Assembly: GCA_030447595.1 (NCBI GenBank)
Contig: JAUJON010000028.1
Location: 1-32,708 of the forward strand
Origin: Thermosynechococcaceae cyanobacterium YX3bin19
GTDB lineage: Bacteria > Cyanobacteriota > Cyanobacteriia > Thermosynechococcales > Thermosynechococcaceae
Reading direction: 5' to 3'
DNA length: 32,708 bases
Made by a program: the position numbers and the translations under genes. The notes under the pieces are model-generated. The model was not told the DNA's origin, made no database searches, and saw only the letters and a list, made by a program, of their open reading frames with translations. This document shows positions 16,898-30,451 of the stretch, in pieces (position 1 is the first letter of the stretch; the number at the start of each line of letters is the position of its first letter).

Positions 16898-17992
16898 TTA
16901 CGCCGGATGAAAATAAAAGGCCAACCCTAGAACGGTATAGGTTGCTAAGAGCAGTATCCCTTCTAACCAGTTGGAGCGCCCATCTAGACTGATAAGGTTG
17001 GCAACTGTGACTGCAACTGCTACAGCTACCACCTCAAAGGGATTGAAATCTAAATCCATCGGTTGCCCAATGACTCGTCCGACTAGGACTAAAATTGGAG
17101 CGACTAGCAGGGCGACTAGCAGGCTCGATCCCATGGCAACTGAAACCGATAAATCCATATTGTCTTTGATGGCTACTCTGACTGCTGTCACATATTCTGC
17201 TGCTCCACCTACCAGGGGCAAAAGAATGACACCTGTAAACAGAGAGGTTAGTCCTAAACCCTTTGTTGCTTCCTCCACAGCGCCAACGAAAAGCTCTGAC
17301 TCAAAGGCAACAGCAGCAGTGGATGCGACTAACACACCGGTCCAGACCCATAAATTTGGTTTATGGGGAGTTTGCTTCTCAGAAGCTTGGGGTGAATTTT
17401 CCTCCAAATCCGCCAATCCGACATCGTAAAGGTGGCTATGGGTTTTTAACGAAAAAAGCAGCGTCAGACCATAGACGACGATTAGTACTGCCGCCACCGC
17501 GAGCGAAAAGATTCTCAATTGCCCCTTGATCCACGCCGTCTGAGGTATAGATTACCGTTGCCGGTAAGATTATTGCTGTTACGGCTAGGGTCATGGAGGA
17601 ACCATTTACCCGCGCCACGATTGGCTGAAAACTTTGCTCCTTGTAGCGCAGTCCCCCTAAAAACATGGCAAGTCCCATGACGAGCAGTAGGTTACTGATG
17701 ATACTTCCCGTAATGCTGGCTTTAACAATGTCAACTAATCCGGCTTTAAGGGCAACTAGGGCAATAATCAGCTCAGTTGCATTCCCAAAAACTGCGTTCA
17801 ATAGACCCTCAATAGAAGGACCTGCAACGACTGCAACTTCCTCAGTTGCAGTGCTTAACCAGATTGCCAGGGGAACGTTGCCACTGCAGAAGTGATGAAG
17901 ACCGTTAGTGATCCCCACTCTAAACGGTCGGCTGCAAATGAAATGGGGATAAAGACCAATAACCCCAGAGAAATAATGTTGTTGATTGGCAT
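16898..17992 (-). CDS. cax: Calcium/proton antiporter, two frame breaks
   Basis: Cax proteins export Ca2+ from the cytoplasm in exchange for protons. The start is ATG 17992 (MPINNIISLGLLVFIPISFA), which the longest single frame misses. The two alpha-repeat motifs are present: GLLNAVFGNATELIIALVAL in the first half and PLVGGAAEYVTAVRVAIKDN in the second, separated by the acidic loop LADLEENSPQASEK. The frame breaks near 17874-17880 (one base missing) and at the AAAA of 17506-17509 (one extra). Correcting both gives 364 residues with about eleven spans, normal for the family. It lies on the same strand 184 bases upstream of the vWA gene, close enough to share a transcript. Sequence error is again likelier than decay. 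Confidence 0.87.
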
Positions 17993-18221
17993 AACAAATG
18001 CTGCCTGGGATAAAAAGACTACGGTCAACTTAATGAACTAATAGGTGGCTCTATAGAGGCAAAATGAAACGAAAGGCCATGCCGTAGGCATCAGATAAAA
18101 ACAGTCTATCACCCATTGCCAATCGCCAGCGAGTCCACATTCAAATAATGGAAATGAAATCGCTATAAGTGCCACCTGAGTTTTAGGCAGTATTACTTCT
18201 CTTCAACTCACTAACAGGATC

Positions 18222-18375
18222 TCAATGGAAGGCCAAACTGAAAACCACAGAGGTTACCAGAGGCAAGGTGAGCCTATGTGGCCGTCCATCTGAGCTAATA
18301 GAGCTGGCGCTTAACACCACTAATGCTAAGGCTACAAGTTCAAAAGGCTTAAAGTTCAAATTCATTAACAAAGGA
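18222..18375 (-). pseudogene. Decayed C-terminal fragment of a second Ca2+/H+ antiporter
   Basis: On the minus strand this stretch reads LNFKPFELVALALVVLSASS, then ISSDGRPHRLTLPLVTSVVF and SLAFH before a stop at 18222-18224. It aligns with the end of the intact antiporter (LDFNPFEVVAVAVAVTVANL, ISLDGRSNWLEG, VLGLAFYFH). Only about 50 residues survive, and upstream the frame is full of stops. The substitutions and loss of the rest show real decay, unlike the clean indels in neighbouring genes. It is probably the remnant of a tandem antiporter duplication, since it lies 230 bases upstream of the intact copy in the same direction. Confidence 0.75.
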
Positions 18376-18549
18376 TCAACTGGCTACTCTGCTGTAGAAG
18401 CTACTTTGGTATTTGAGGAGAGTGAATCAAGGAAGCCTAAGCTAGAGAGCCAGCCGTAACCTTAGCCCGATGTCGTCTGCTTCTACCAAAGTTGAAAGTT
18501 CCATCACAAAGGTCTTGGATTAAATGTGTAACACTAGAGCTTGTGATTT

Positions 18550-18777
18550 TTACAGCATGAACCTGCCCAAAATTACAACGAGGACTCGCAGTCTCTCATA
18601 GCTTTTGAGTTTCACCTTTTCCCACTGCTCCTTTGTATCGGCCAAATCGCTAGCATTATTTTGCCAAGTTGGCGCTGGGTAAAGTTTAATTCGTTGATCC
18701 CCACTCCTGAATAATGCCAGGTCTAACTGAAATAGCTGCTGCCAGGGTTTAAGCCGGAGTAAAGTTCTACCACAATC
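18550..18777 (-). other. Unidentified open frame without a start, possible gene fragment
   Basis: An open minus-strand frame of about 75 codons has protein-like composition (LKPWQQLFQLDLALFRSGDQ, IKLYPAPTWQNNASDLADTK, YERLRVLVVILGRFML) and ends with TAA at 18550-18552. It has no ATG in a useful place and is preceded by a stop, so it is either a fragment or the 3' part of a frame-broken gene. I do not recognise it. The surrounding 18376-18799 contains nothing else that I can support. Confidence 0.28.
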
Positions 18778-18799
18778 GCTTCAATTGGGAAATTGTTTC

Positions 18800-21594
18800 A
18801 TGAGTTCTTCCAAAATTGCCTCAGCGGATATGTCTTCAATGGGTGATGGCTCGTCCCAGGCGGACGACGTGAAAGGCATAGGCGCAGTCCCTGTGCAGTG
18901 CCCACAGGGCTTAGCCCGGTCAGATTACTCTCAGGGAAAAAGCTCACCAAGATGGCCCATTGCATCAGGCAATGGGGGTTTACGTCGTAGTACACGGTCA
19001 CTTTTATCAACCGCCAAGGGAAAACCCTTACTTAGAGGCAATTGAACGTCAACCGAGTGCAGCTCCTTTTTCACGATTGGAATGAGCGAATTCATTCTGA
19101 GTGTTATCGCCGCAATGCCTTTGCTCGCGTGCTGAACGATCGCGGTGAGATCGTGGGGATCGTCAACAACTACGAATATCTCAGTTTCAACATCGGTCCC
19201 ACCCTAATGAACTGGCTGGAGCGCCACGATGTTGAGGTTTACCAGCGGATTCTCGAAGCGGACCGCAAAAGCAGCGATCGCCTCAATGGTCATGGCAACG
19301 CGATCGCCCAGGTCTACAACCACATCATTATGCCGTTAGCGAATCAGCGGGATAAGTATACTCAAATCCGCTGGGGCAAAGCAGACTTCCGCTCCCGGTT
19401 TGGCCGATCCTGAGGGCATGTGGTTGGCAGAAGCTGCTGTGGACTACGCGACCCTGGAAGCTTTAGTGGCTGAGGATATCCGGTTCATTATCCTGGCACC
19501 TTCCACAAGCCCAGCGCTGCCGCCCCTTGCCGCAGCCGGGTGAACCTGAACCTCAGTGGCAGGAAGTCGGCAGCAGCCAAATTGATCCCACGCGCCCCTA
19601 TCGTTGTTTCTGCCGGGTGGCAACCGGGAGTGGGATTATATCGACATCTTCTTCTACGACGGACCCATCTCTGGGGATATGGGTTTTGATAACATCCTGC
19701 GGAGTTCTCAACACTTTGCTGAGCGTTTGGGAGAAGTGGTGCGGCAAACTGATGCCCCTGCTCAGTTAGTTGCGGTGGCAACCGATGGGGAGACATTTGG
19801 TCACCACAAGCGAAATACAGAACGAGCCTTGACCTACGCCTTAACTGCAGAGTTTCCCCAACGCGGCTGGACGGTGACCAATTTTGCTCACTACCTCAGC
19901 CTCAGCCCCCCGGCCTGGGAAGTAGAGATCAAACCTCTGACTGCCTGGAGTTGCGCCCACGGTGTTGAGCGCTGGCAAGACGATTGCGGCTGCGGTGGTG
20001 GAGGGTATGGCACCAGCAGTGGCGGCGCCCGCTACGAGATGCCCTGGACTGGTTACGGGATCAACTGATTCAGGTTTATCAGGAGGCTGGAGCTGATTTG
20101 TTTCAAGATCCCTGGAAGGCGCGAGATGAATACATTGCAGTTCTTCGGGAACGGGCCTTACCCATTCTGGCTGGGTCTCAAGGTGAAGGCAATACCGTGA
20201 TCACTTTTTGGCTGATCACCAAGCCCGTTTTCCTGTCTGCCACTGAACAGGTCGATGCCCTGCGATTGCTGGAAATGCAGCGCTATGCCTTGTTGATGTA
20301 TACCAGCTGTGGCTGGTTTTTTGAAGAGATTTCCCGGCCTGAAGGCGTGCAGATCTTACGCTATGCGGTGCGGGCCTTGGAATTAGCTGGAGACGTTGCC
20401 GGTGTGCAGCTGGAGGCTGAGTTTGTCCAGCGGTTGGCCCAAGCACCTAGTAATATTCCTCAGTTCCAGCACGGTGGGGAGATTTATCGTCAACTGGTTG
20501 CCACGGCTCAAGTCAACTTGCATCAAGCAGTGGCTCACTACGCTATTAGTTCTTTATTTACCTCCTATGGCCAACAGCACCAGGTTTACTGTCACCTGGT
20601 ACGTCAGCATGACTACCAACTGCGACACATGGGAGCACTGACTTTAGCAGTCGGTCATCTTGAGCTTGTCTCAACCATTACGCGTGAGCCAGCGGATCTG
20701 GTTTTTGCGGTGCTGCACCTTGGGGGCTGGGATTTTCACTGCTGTATTCAACCTTTTTCAGGACGACGGTCCTACAGCGAGATCAAAGCAATTTTGTTCG
20801 CATCTCTGCAGCAGGCTAGCGCTGCCCAGACGGTTCTGGCCATGACGCAGGCGTTTGGTGCTCAGTCCTACGGGCTATCCCAGCTTGTTTGCAGAAGAGC
20901 GCCAGCGAATTATGTATCTGCTGACTCAGCAAACTTCCACCTGTTTGAACCAGCTTTATACCCAGGTATACCGCGATAACTATGGGGTCTTGATGGCCTT
21001 TCAGCGCGATGGGCTGAGCGTTCCTCAGGAGCTGGCCGCAGGTTAGCGGAAGTTGCCTTAAGTTACCGGGCAACCACTTGCTTAAAGGGCCTGGAACAGG
21101 AGATCAGCGATCCCACCAGCGCTAATGCCCAAATGGGATTGAGTAATTTAAGTGAACTGGAGGCGATCGCAACGGAAGCAGACCACTTGGGGTGCCGGTT
21201 GAACCTTTTAGAAGCAAAAGAAGTCTTAGAGCGGCTGGTTCTGAGGCTGCTGTGGCAGCTCCTGCATAACTTTGACTCTGCTACAGCTGAGATTGCCGGC
21301 GAATGGAGCGGCTGATCCATCTAGGCCAGCTACTACACTTGAACTTGGCTTGGAGAAAGCTCAAGAACTGTACTTCCACTGTCTCCAGCAGCAGATTGGG
21401 CCTGAATGCTTGCGGTGTTCCCAGCGCTCACCGCCGCTAGCGAAACCGTCCCCCCAGACCAATTTGCAATGGTACCCCCATTAGAGCCAGCGCAGCTGCG
21501 GCGGCTTTTACGTTTAGGTCAAAAGTTAAAGGTTGACGTCAGTTACTGGTTGAACCATTTATCTGTCACTCCTTCAGCAGTTCAACCAAAATAA
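18800..21594 (+). CDS. DUF3536 glycoside hydrolase family 57-like protein, about 11 frame breaks
   Basis: This large cyanobacterial protein belongs to the DUF3536 group, whose N-terminal half resembles family 57 glycosidases (alpha-glucan enzymes); its substrate is not established. Family sequence runs throughout but in shifting frames: VHGHFYQPPRENPYLEAIER, FHDWNERIHSECYR, SFNIGPTLMNWLERHDVEVY, IDIFFYDGPISGDMGF, ATDGETFGHHKRNTE, WSCAHGVERWQDDCGCGGGG, LLMYTSCGWFFEEISRPEGV and RDNYGVLMAFQRDGLS. Breaks lie near 18940, 19069, 19405, 19505, 19610, 20004, 20887, 21044, 21303, 21350 and 21406, mostly in short base runs. The corrected length is about 932 codons, close to relatives. ATG 18800 is chosen because it is the first start in frame with the N-terminal extension. 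No stop or substitution decay is seen apart from the indels. Confidence 0.85.
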
Positions 21595-21771
21595 ACATAA
21601 AAGCAGGGAGTTGAGTGGGGACTGTGAATTGCACTGATGTTAGTTCATCCACCTATCAGGAGGAAAGCTGACTTGGCGTCTGAGGAACACGCGCAAACAA
21701 GCTAGTTTCTGGCTCAGCTTGCTATTCTAATAAGGCATAGGAGCATTTGTAGAAGTTATTAGGCAGTTGGA

Positions 21772-24453
<2,682 letters not shown>

Positions 24454-24578
24454 CTAAAGCCTTACCGGGTTCGCTAGCGGCTGCTCTTCCTGCAGAAATG
24501 TTCAGCCTACTCAGGTGTCAGCTAATTGGCTGCTTCAATCGCAAATCCGGCGCAGACAGCATACCTTTGATAATCCAT

Positions 24579-25998
24579 TTATTTCTGGTCCAATGGATTG
24601 ATTGGAGGCGGCAGAGTACTCATCTGCTCTAAATCCAGCACCTCAGCCAAGGCTTCTGAACTCATCAGTTTTGCTCCAAAACAATCTGCCGTAAAGGCTT
24701 ACCCGTTGCTAAGGATTCTTTAGCCACTTCTGCGGCTTTAAATAACCAATATGAGGATTCAAAGCCGTGACCAAAGCTAAACTACCTTCGGCATAAGCCA
24801 AACGGCGATCGCGGTTGGCAGTAATTCCCTCAGGCTGGCAACAAAGCTAAAGTCTTAAGGTCGTTGCCCAAAATTTCAATACTGTGGATCAAGTTATAGG
24901 CTACCAGGGCATCATCACGTTGAGTTCCAATTGACGCTTGGGCAGCCAAGGCGATTGTGGCGTCGTAGCCTATTACCTGAAAGCAGACCATGGAGGTCAT
25001 CTCGGCAATCACCGGGTTGTACTTTCCTGGCATGATCGAAGACCCCGGCTGCACGGGAGGCAATTGAATTTCCTTCAAGCCGGTTTTAGGGCCAGAGTCC
25101 ATCAGGCGCAGGTCGTGGGAAATTTTGATGCAATCTTGAGCAAGATTCCGTAGACACTCAGAAACATGCACAAAGGGGGCCATACTTTGCATCGCTGCCA
25201 TCAGATGAGATGCAGGCTTCAGGGGCTGGTTCGTCAATTGAGCCAGCAATTGGCTGACGCGATCGCGGTATTGGGATGGGTATTCAGCCCGGTTCCCGGC
25301 GGCACGCCCTAATCCCAGCCGGGTAAGATCCTCTGAGGCTGCCTTGAGCCGCTGCAGGTGTTCTGCCAGGATCTGTGCCCAGGCCCGAAATGTTTCCCCT
25401 AGGCGCACAGGCACGGCATCCTGCAGGTGGGTGCGTCCTGAGCGAACAATGTCCTGAAATTCTTCTGCTTTGCTTTCCAGCCCCGCGATCGCTTGGCACA
25501 GGGCTGGATGCAGAGTGCGCTCCAGCGCTAACAAGCCGCCAATGCGGATCGCCGTGGGGATGACATCATTTGTGGATTGCCCGTAGTTCACATGATCGTT
25601 GGGACTGAGGCGCTGGTAATTCCGCTTCGATCATTAAGTAGTTCCAAGGCCCGGTTGGCTAACACTTCATTCACATTCATGTGGTGTGATGTACCCGCTC
25701 CTGCCTGGTAAATATCGACCACAAACTGCTCTCGCCACTGCCCAGCTAAGACTTCATTAGCCGCCTGGACAATTGCCTGGCTGATATCTTGGGGAATACA
25801 GCCTAGCTCACCGTTCGCGATCGCTGCCTTTTTAATCAAGACACAGGCATCCACGTAGGTGGGTAGAGGCCGCAAGCCACTAATGGCAAAATTTTCAATT
25901 GCTCGCAGGGTTTGAATGCCGTAGTACGCGGTCGAGGGTAGATTTCCATGATCTTCCATGGAATCTCGTTCAGTCCGGTAAAGTTTAGCTGGTGTCAT
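24579..25998 (-). CDS. aspA: Aspartate ammonia-lyase, four frame breaks
   Basis: AspA converts L-aspartate to fumarate and ammonia. The first frame (25998-25588) gives STAYYGIQTLRAIENFAISG, QAGAGTSHHMNVNEVLANRA and LELLNDRSG. The second (to 24830) begins SPNDHVNYGQSTNDVIPTAI and contains the superfamily signature GSSIMPGKYNPV. Further frames continue as GITANRDRRLAYAEGSLALV, AAEVAKESLATGKPLRQIVL and MSSEALAEVLDLEQMST. Breaks lie at TT 25620-25621, AA 24840-24841, TTT 24737-24739 and TTTT 24669-24672. Correcting them gives 473 residues, the normal size. MNVNEVLANRALE and GSSIMPGKYNPVIAE favour aspartase over fumarase. The breaks look like sequence errors in short base runs. Confidence 0.88.
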
Positions 25999-26378
25999 TT
26001 TTTCCTTTATAGCAAGCCTACCGTCTCAACCCAATTCCTGAGAATACTAGAAACTACCTCTTCTAGAGGCATGTCCTACACCAAAGACCCAGAACCACAA
26101 TAATAGCCCTATCATCATGGAATCACAGCTTTAACCAATCCCTGGTTTCCCCATTGAGGCATTAAACCGGGCAAGTTTATCATTCTAATTAAGGGTCTAT
26201 CCCAGTCTGTTCTGAATTATCCTAATTTTGTTGCGTTGAACGATTGTCGAGCCGACACACTAGAGCTATTCGTTTAATTTTTATTTAACTAGACTGAGTA
26301 TGAAAAACGGTATAAAATCCACCTCGATTACGTTTGCTCTAGCATTGAAAAAACCTTAATTTGGGGGGGAAGAAGCTA
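25999..26378. promoter_or_regulatory. 380-bp divergent intergenic region between aspA and mreB
   Basis: No gene is visible. This gap must hold the promoters of both aspA (leftward) and mreB (rightward). TATAAAAT at 26311-26318 is a fair -10 candidate for mreB, but the -35 position has no good match. An imperfectly placed inverted repeat, CTAGAA and TTCTAG separated by eight bases, lies near 26048-26067. G7 followed by AAGAAG precedes the mreB GTG and may serve as its ribosome site. Confidence 0.4.
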
Positions 26379-27925
<1,547 letters not shown>

Positions 27926-28001
27926 GTCTGATGAAAGCTGAGCTATTTGTTTGTCATGCTTTTAAGTTAAAGCTCCTTTTATTCCAAGCCCTGTAGGTTC
28001 A

Positions 28002-28772
28002 ATGTACTCTCTAAATCGCTGGTGGGATCGGTATCGATTACAGCTGTCCCTGGCCTTACTTGGTTTGGCTACGGCCTGGTTTATGCGTCACACTCACAGT
28101 GCAGGGTTAATAGAACTGTATCGTTTGATAACGCTTCCTTTTCAGGCAGATCAAACTCAGCAAGAGCGGCTGATTAATGCTCGCACCTGGGAGTTGGAAC
28201 AGCAACTGGCTGAATTAGAAATCCAAAATCAAAAGCTGCAAGCGTTAATTGATCAGCCGATTGTTGCTCAAGGGAAGGGAACAGTAGTTCCAGTAATCGG
28301 GCGCAGTGCTGACCATTGGTGGCAACAGATGACGCTGGGTCGAGGTCGTCAGGACGGTCTGAAGATCGGCGCGGTTGTCACTGCCCCTGGCGGGTTAGTG
28401 GGTCGGATTACGCAGGTTTCTGACCACACCAGTCGGGTACTGCTGATCAGCGACCCCACCAGCCGCATTGGAGTCACAATTAGTCGGAGCCGGCGGATGG
28501 GAGTTCTCCGAGGCCAAGCGGGAGACCGAGCGATCATCGAGTTTTATGAAAAAGACCCTGATGCGCGACCGGGTGATGGGATTGTCACCTCCTCTCTGAG
28601 TAGTCTTTTTCCGCCAGGCTTATTGATTGGACGGGTTGAGTCGGTGGATCTTACTAAAACTTCAAACCCCCATGCGATTGTTAAACTTTCCGCACCAGTG
28701 AGTGATATTGAGTGGGTGACTGTATACCTGGATGATCAAACCTCTAAGTCAGTGGTCTCCGATAGCCCTTAA
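28002..28772 (+). CDS. mreC: Rod shape-determining protein MreC
   Basis: MreC is the periplasmic scaffold of the elongasome, linking MreB to the cell-wall synthases. The 256-residue protein has an N-terminal span near residues 13-30 (LQLSLALLGLATAWFM). A coiled coil of about 40 residues follows (ERLINARTWELEQQLAELEI), then the beta domains with VVPVIGRSADHWWQQMTLGR, GAVVTAPGGLVGRITQVSDH and GDGIVTSSLSSLFPPGLLIG. This is the standard MreC order and length. ATG 28002 follows a 580-base gap after mreB that holds the duplication, so mreC may depend on its own promoter. The 3' end overlaps mreD by 41 bases. Confidence 0.95.
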   Translation: MYSLNRWWDRYRLQLSLALLGLATAWFMRHTHSAGLIELYRLITLPFQADQTQQERLINARTWELEQQLAELEIQNQKLQALIDQPIVAQGKGTVVPVIGRSADHWWQQMTLGRGRQDGLKIGAVVTAPGGLVGRITQVSDHTSRVLLISDPTSRIGVTISRSRRMGVLRGQAGDRAIIEFYEKDPDARPGDGIVTSSLSSLFPPGLLIGRVESVDLTKTSNPHAIVKLSAPVSDIEWVTVYLDDQTSKSVVSDSP

Positions 28773-29292
28773 TACCCTGAACTGGGTTGTGATGTTTGGG
28801 TCTGTAGCGCTCTGTGCTCTGGCTTTACCCTTACGACTACCGGGAATGGAGCTGACCGGGATCGGCCCTAACTGGTTGTTAATTTGGGTGGTTGCCTGGA
28901 GTATTAAACGGACAGCCTTGCAAGCGGTCTGGGCAGGAATTGCCCTTGGGTTTATCCAAGATGGGCTGACAGCTCCCTATCCAACCCATGCCCTTGGACT
29001 CGCCTTGGTTGGCTTCTTGACGGCTCGGCTACAAAAGCAGCGCTACCTTGAAGAAGACTTTATCTCCGTGGCCCTGATTGTCTTTGGTATGGCGGTTATT
29101 GCTGAAACTATTATGGCACTGCAGTTTAGTCTTCTCAATAGTCCTAGCGCTCCTCCCTTGGCAGAGATTTGGCTTCACCACCAGCAAGCTGCCCTGAGTT
29201 CAGCGATTCTTAGCAGCCTTTGGGCCCCTGCTGTCTATTACCCCTTAAATCTTTGGTGGGAACGACTAAACTGGTTAGAACAACAGTCTTAA
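28732..29292 (+). CDS. mreD: Rod shape-determining protein MreD
   Basis: MreD is the polytopic membrane partner of MreC in the elongasome. The 186-residue protein has about five spans (NWVVMFGSVALCALALPLRL; NWLLIWVVAWSI; AVWAGIALGFIQDGL; FISVALIVFGMAVIAETIMA; ALSSAILSSLWAPAVYYPLN) and the cyanobacterial motif YPTHALGLALVGFLTARLQK. ATG 28732 lies inside mreC, a 41-base overlap; no better start occurs later before the first span, so coupled translation is likely. The stop overlaps the convergent creatininase fragment by four bases. The frame is intact. Confidence 0.94.
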   Translation: MIKPLSQWSPIALNTLNWVVMFGSVALCALALPLRLPGMELTGIGPNWLLIWVVAWSIKRTALQAVWAGIALGFIQDGLTAPYPTHALGLALVGFLTARLQKQRYLEEDFISVALIVFGMAVIAETIMALQFSLLNSPSAPPLAEIWLHHQQAALSSAILSSLWAPAVYYPLNLWWERLNWLEQQS

Positions 29293-29690
29293 TTAGCCTG
29301 CAGGAAGTCTATGTAGGCTTGACTCAGCGATCCCACTGCCCGCTCGTACAATTGTTTGCCGTGTTCTGGAGTCGCCAGGGAGGGATCTGAACCCATCCGC
29401 CCGTCCGGATAGCGCCGCCGGAAGTCAGCAGCACCGTAGATTTTATGCTGTGAGGAAACCTCTGAACTAAGCGGTGCTTGCTTGATGGCTTCAGGATAGA
29501 CGTACTGAGTCAGCGCAACTTCACTCGGCGTGGCGTGAGACCCTTCTTTATCCCCGTAGAGTTCTCTAGCTAGTTGATAGACTGGAATACTCATATACCA
29601 GTTATGCACCTGGCACTGCACTTGGTCGGCCTTGGGAAGCCCCAAGTCGGCTAAAGTCGCGTAACTCTCTGCCTGAGATGAAGCAGCATT
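29289..29690 (-). pseudogene. Creatininase family protein, C-terminal half only
   Basis: The frame encodes the last ~130 residues of a creatininase-type amidohydrolase: PVYQLARELYGDKEGSHATP, SEVALTQYVYPEAIKQAPLS, YGAADFRRRYPDGRMGSDPS. Full proteins are about twice as long. The N-terminal half, with the metal ligands and the GHGGN motif, is absent: upstream of the stop at 29691-29693 I find no related sequence in any frame for several hundred bases. Enzyme activity is therefore not expected. A TTG at 29645 could start a short protein, but the homology continues about 15 codons further up (AESYATLADLGLPKAD), which argues for truncation. The conserved C-terminal part retains the EGSHA glutamate. 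Confidence 0.8.
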
Positions 29691-30139
29691 TTAAGAAAAC
29701 TCCTGGCTTGAGTGGGATAATTTCAAACAATTCCAGTAACTACCTTCAGTTATGGTTAGTTAAGACGTTACTAGAAAGCTGTGAGCCGTTAGAGTCTATC
29801 CAGCAATTGCTAGACTGGAATTATGTATAAGGCAATTTTCAAGAGAAATCGTCAAGCTAACTAGAGTATCAGCAATTTTTTATTTTACTACGACTAAAGC
29901 TGCAGTTTCAGAAGGTAATTTTTAGTTTTTCTACCCTATCTCGTTTCATCACAGCTTTAGTTTTGAATCAGTGCGGTAGTCTATATAGGAGTAACAATAT
30001 TTACTCAAGGTTAGAAGAAATTGAATGCAATGCACCGGACCTTACGTCATAATTACGGCAGCCTGTCAAGGGCTACGTCATCCTGATTACTAAGACTCCG
30101 ATTGACAAGCAGCTGGATATCCGTATAGGAGAATAATGC
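29691..30139. other. 449-bp intergenic region
   Basis: No gene is found on either strand. The left end should have carried the missing creatininase N-terminus but does not. The sequence is A/T-rich around 29860-29960. It likely holds the promoter for the small gene at 30140; TATATAGGAG at 29981-29990 and TTGACA at 30102-30107 were noted, but neither makes a convincing promoter. Confidence 0.5.
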
Positions 30140-30451
30140 ATGCTACACCGCAAGATCTATCAACTTTGTAGTGATGGTCACGAAGTCTGGATTTTCTTGC
30201 GAGATCAGCAACGCTGGCTTGAACGGGCTCGAATCGTTGATCTTGAAGGAGACACGGTGACACTGCGCTACGAAACGGATGAAGAGGATGAAACCTGTGC
30301 CTGGGAAGAAATGGTTCGCCTAGAAAGCATTGGTGCTGTCACCCGCAAGCTTGCTTCAGTTCCTAGAGGGAATACTGATCCACTTGTCTCAGAGGATTGT
30401 CCTGAAGCAGAACGGCTCCACAACCCCTACCCTGAGTCTAATCCAGACTAG
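30140..30451 (+). CDS. Small cyanobacterial protein, DUF6679-like
   Basis: A 103-residue soluble, acidic protein. The core LHRKIYQLCSDGHEVWIFLR, DQQRWLERARIVDLEGDTVT, LRYETDEEDETCAWEEMVRL looks like a small beta-barrel with a conserved acidic loop, and fits my recollection of the cyanobacterial DUF6679 family of unknown function. The C-terminal 30 residues are disordered (P, N, D, E). The start ATG 30140 has AGGAGA at 30127-30132; an ATG four bases earlier is in another frame. Its stop overlaps the convergent metallo-hydrolase stop by four bases. The family name is from memory and should be treated as moderately sure. Confidence 0.75.
   Translation: MLHRKIYQLCSDGHEVWIFLRDQQRWLERARIVDLEGDTVTLRYETDEEDETCAWEEMVRLESIGAVTRKLASVPRGNTDPLVSEDCPEAERLHNPYPESNPD

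Noticed and set aside
18043-18177. AGGTGGC and GCCACCT inverted arms around 18043 and 18171 as mobile-element ends
   Set aside because: Only 7 bp, no target duplication and no transposase; consistent with chance.
18268-18459. Plus-strand open frame of 63 codons
   Set aside because: It is the antisense of the decayed cax fragment and has no ribosome site or family features.
30102-30129. TTGACA and TATAGG as a promoter for the gene at 30140
   Set aside because: Transcription would begin at or inside the start codon and exclude the good ribosome site AGGAGA, so it is probably chance.
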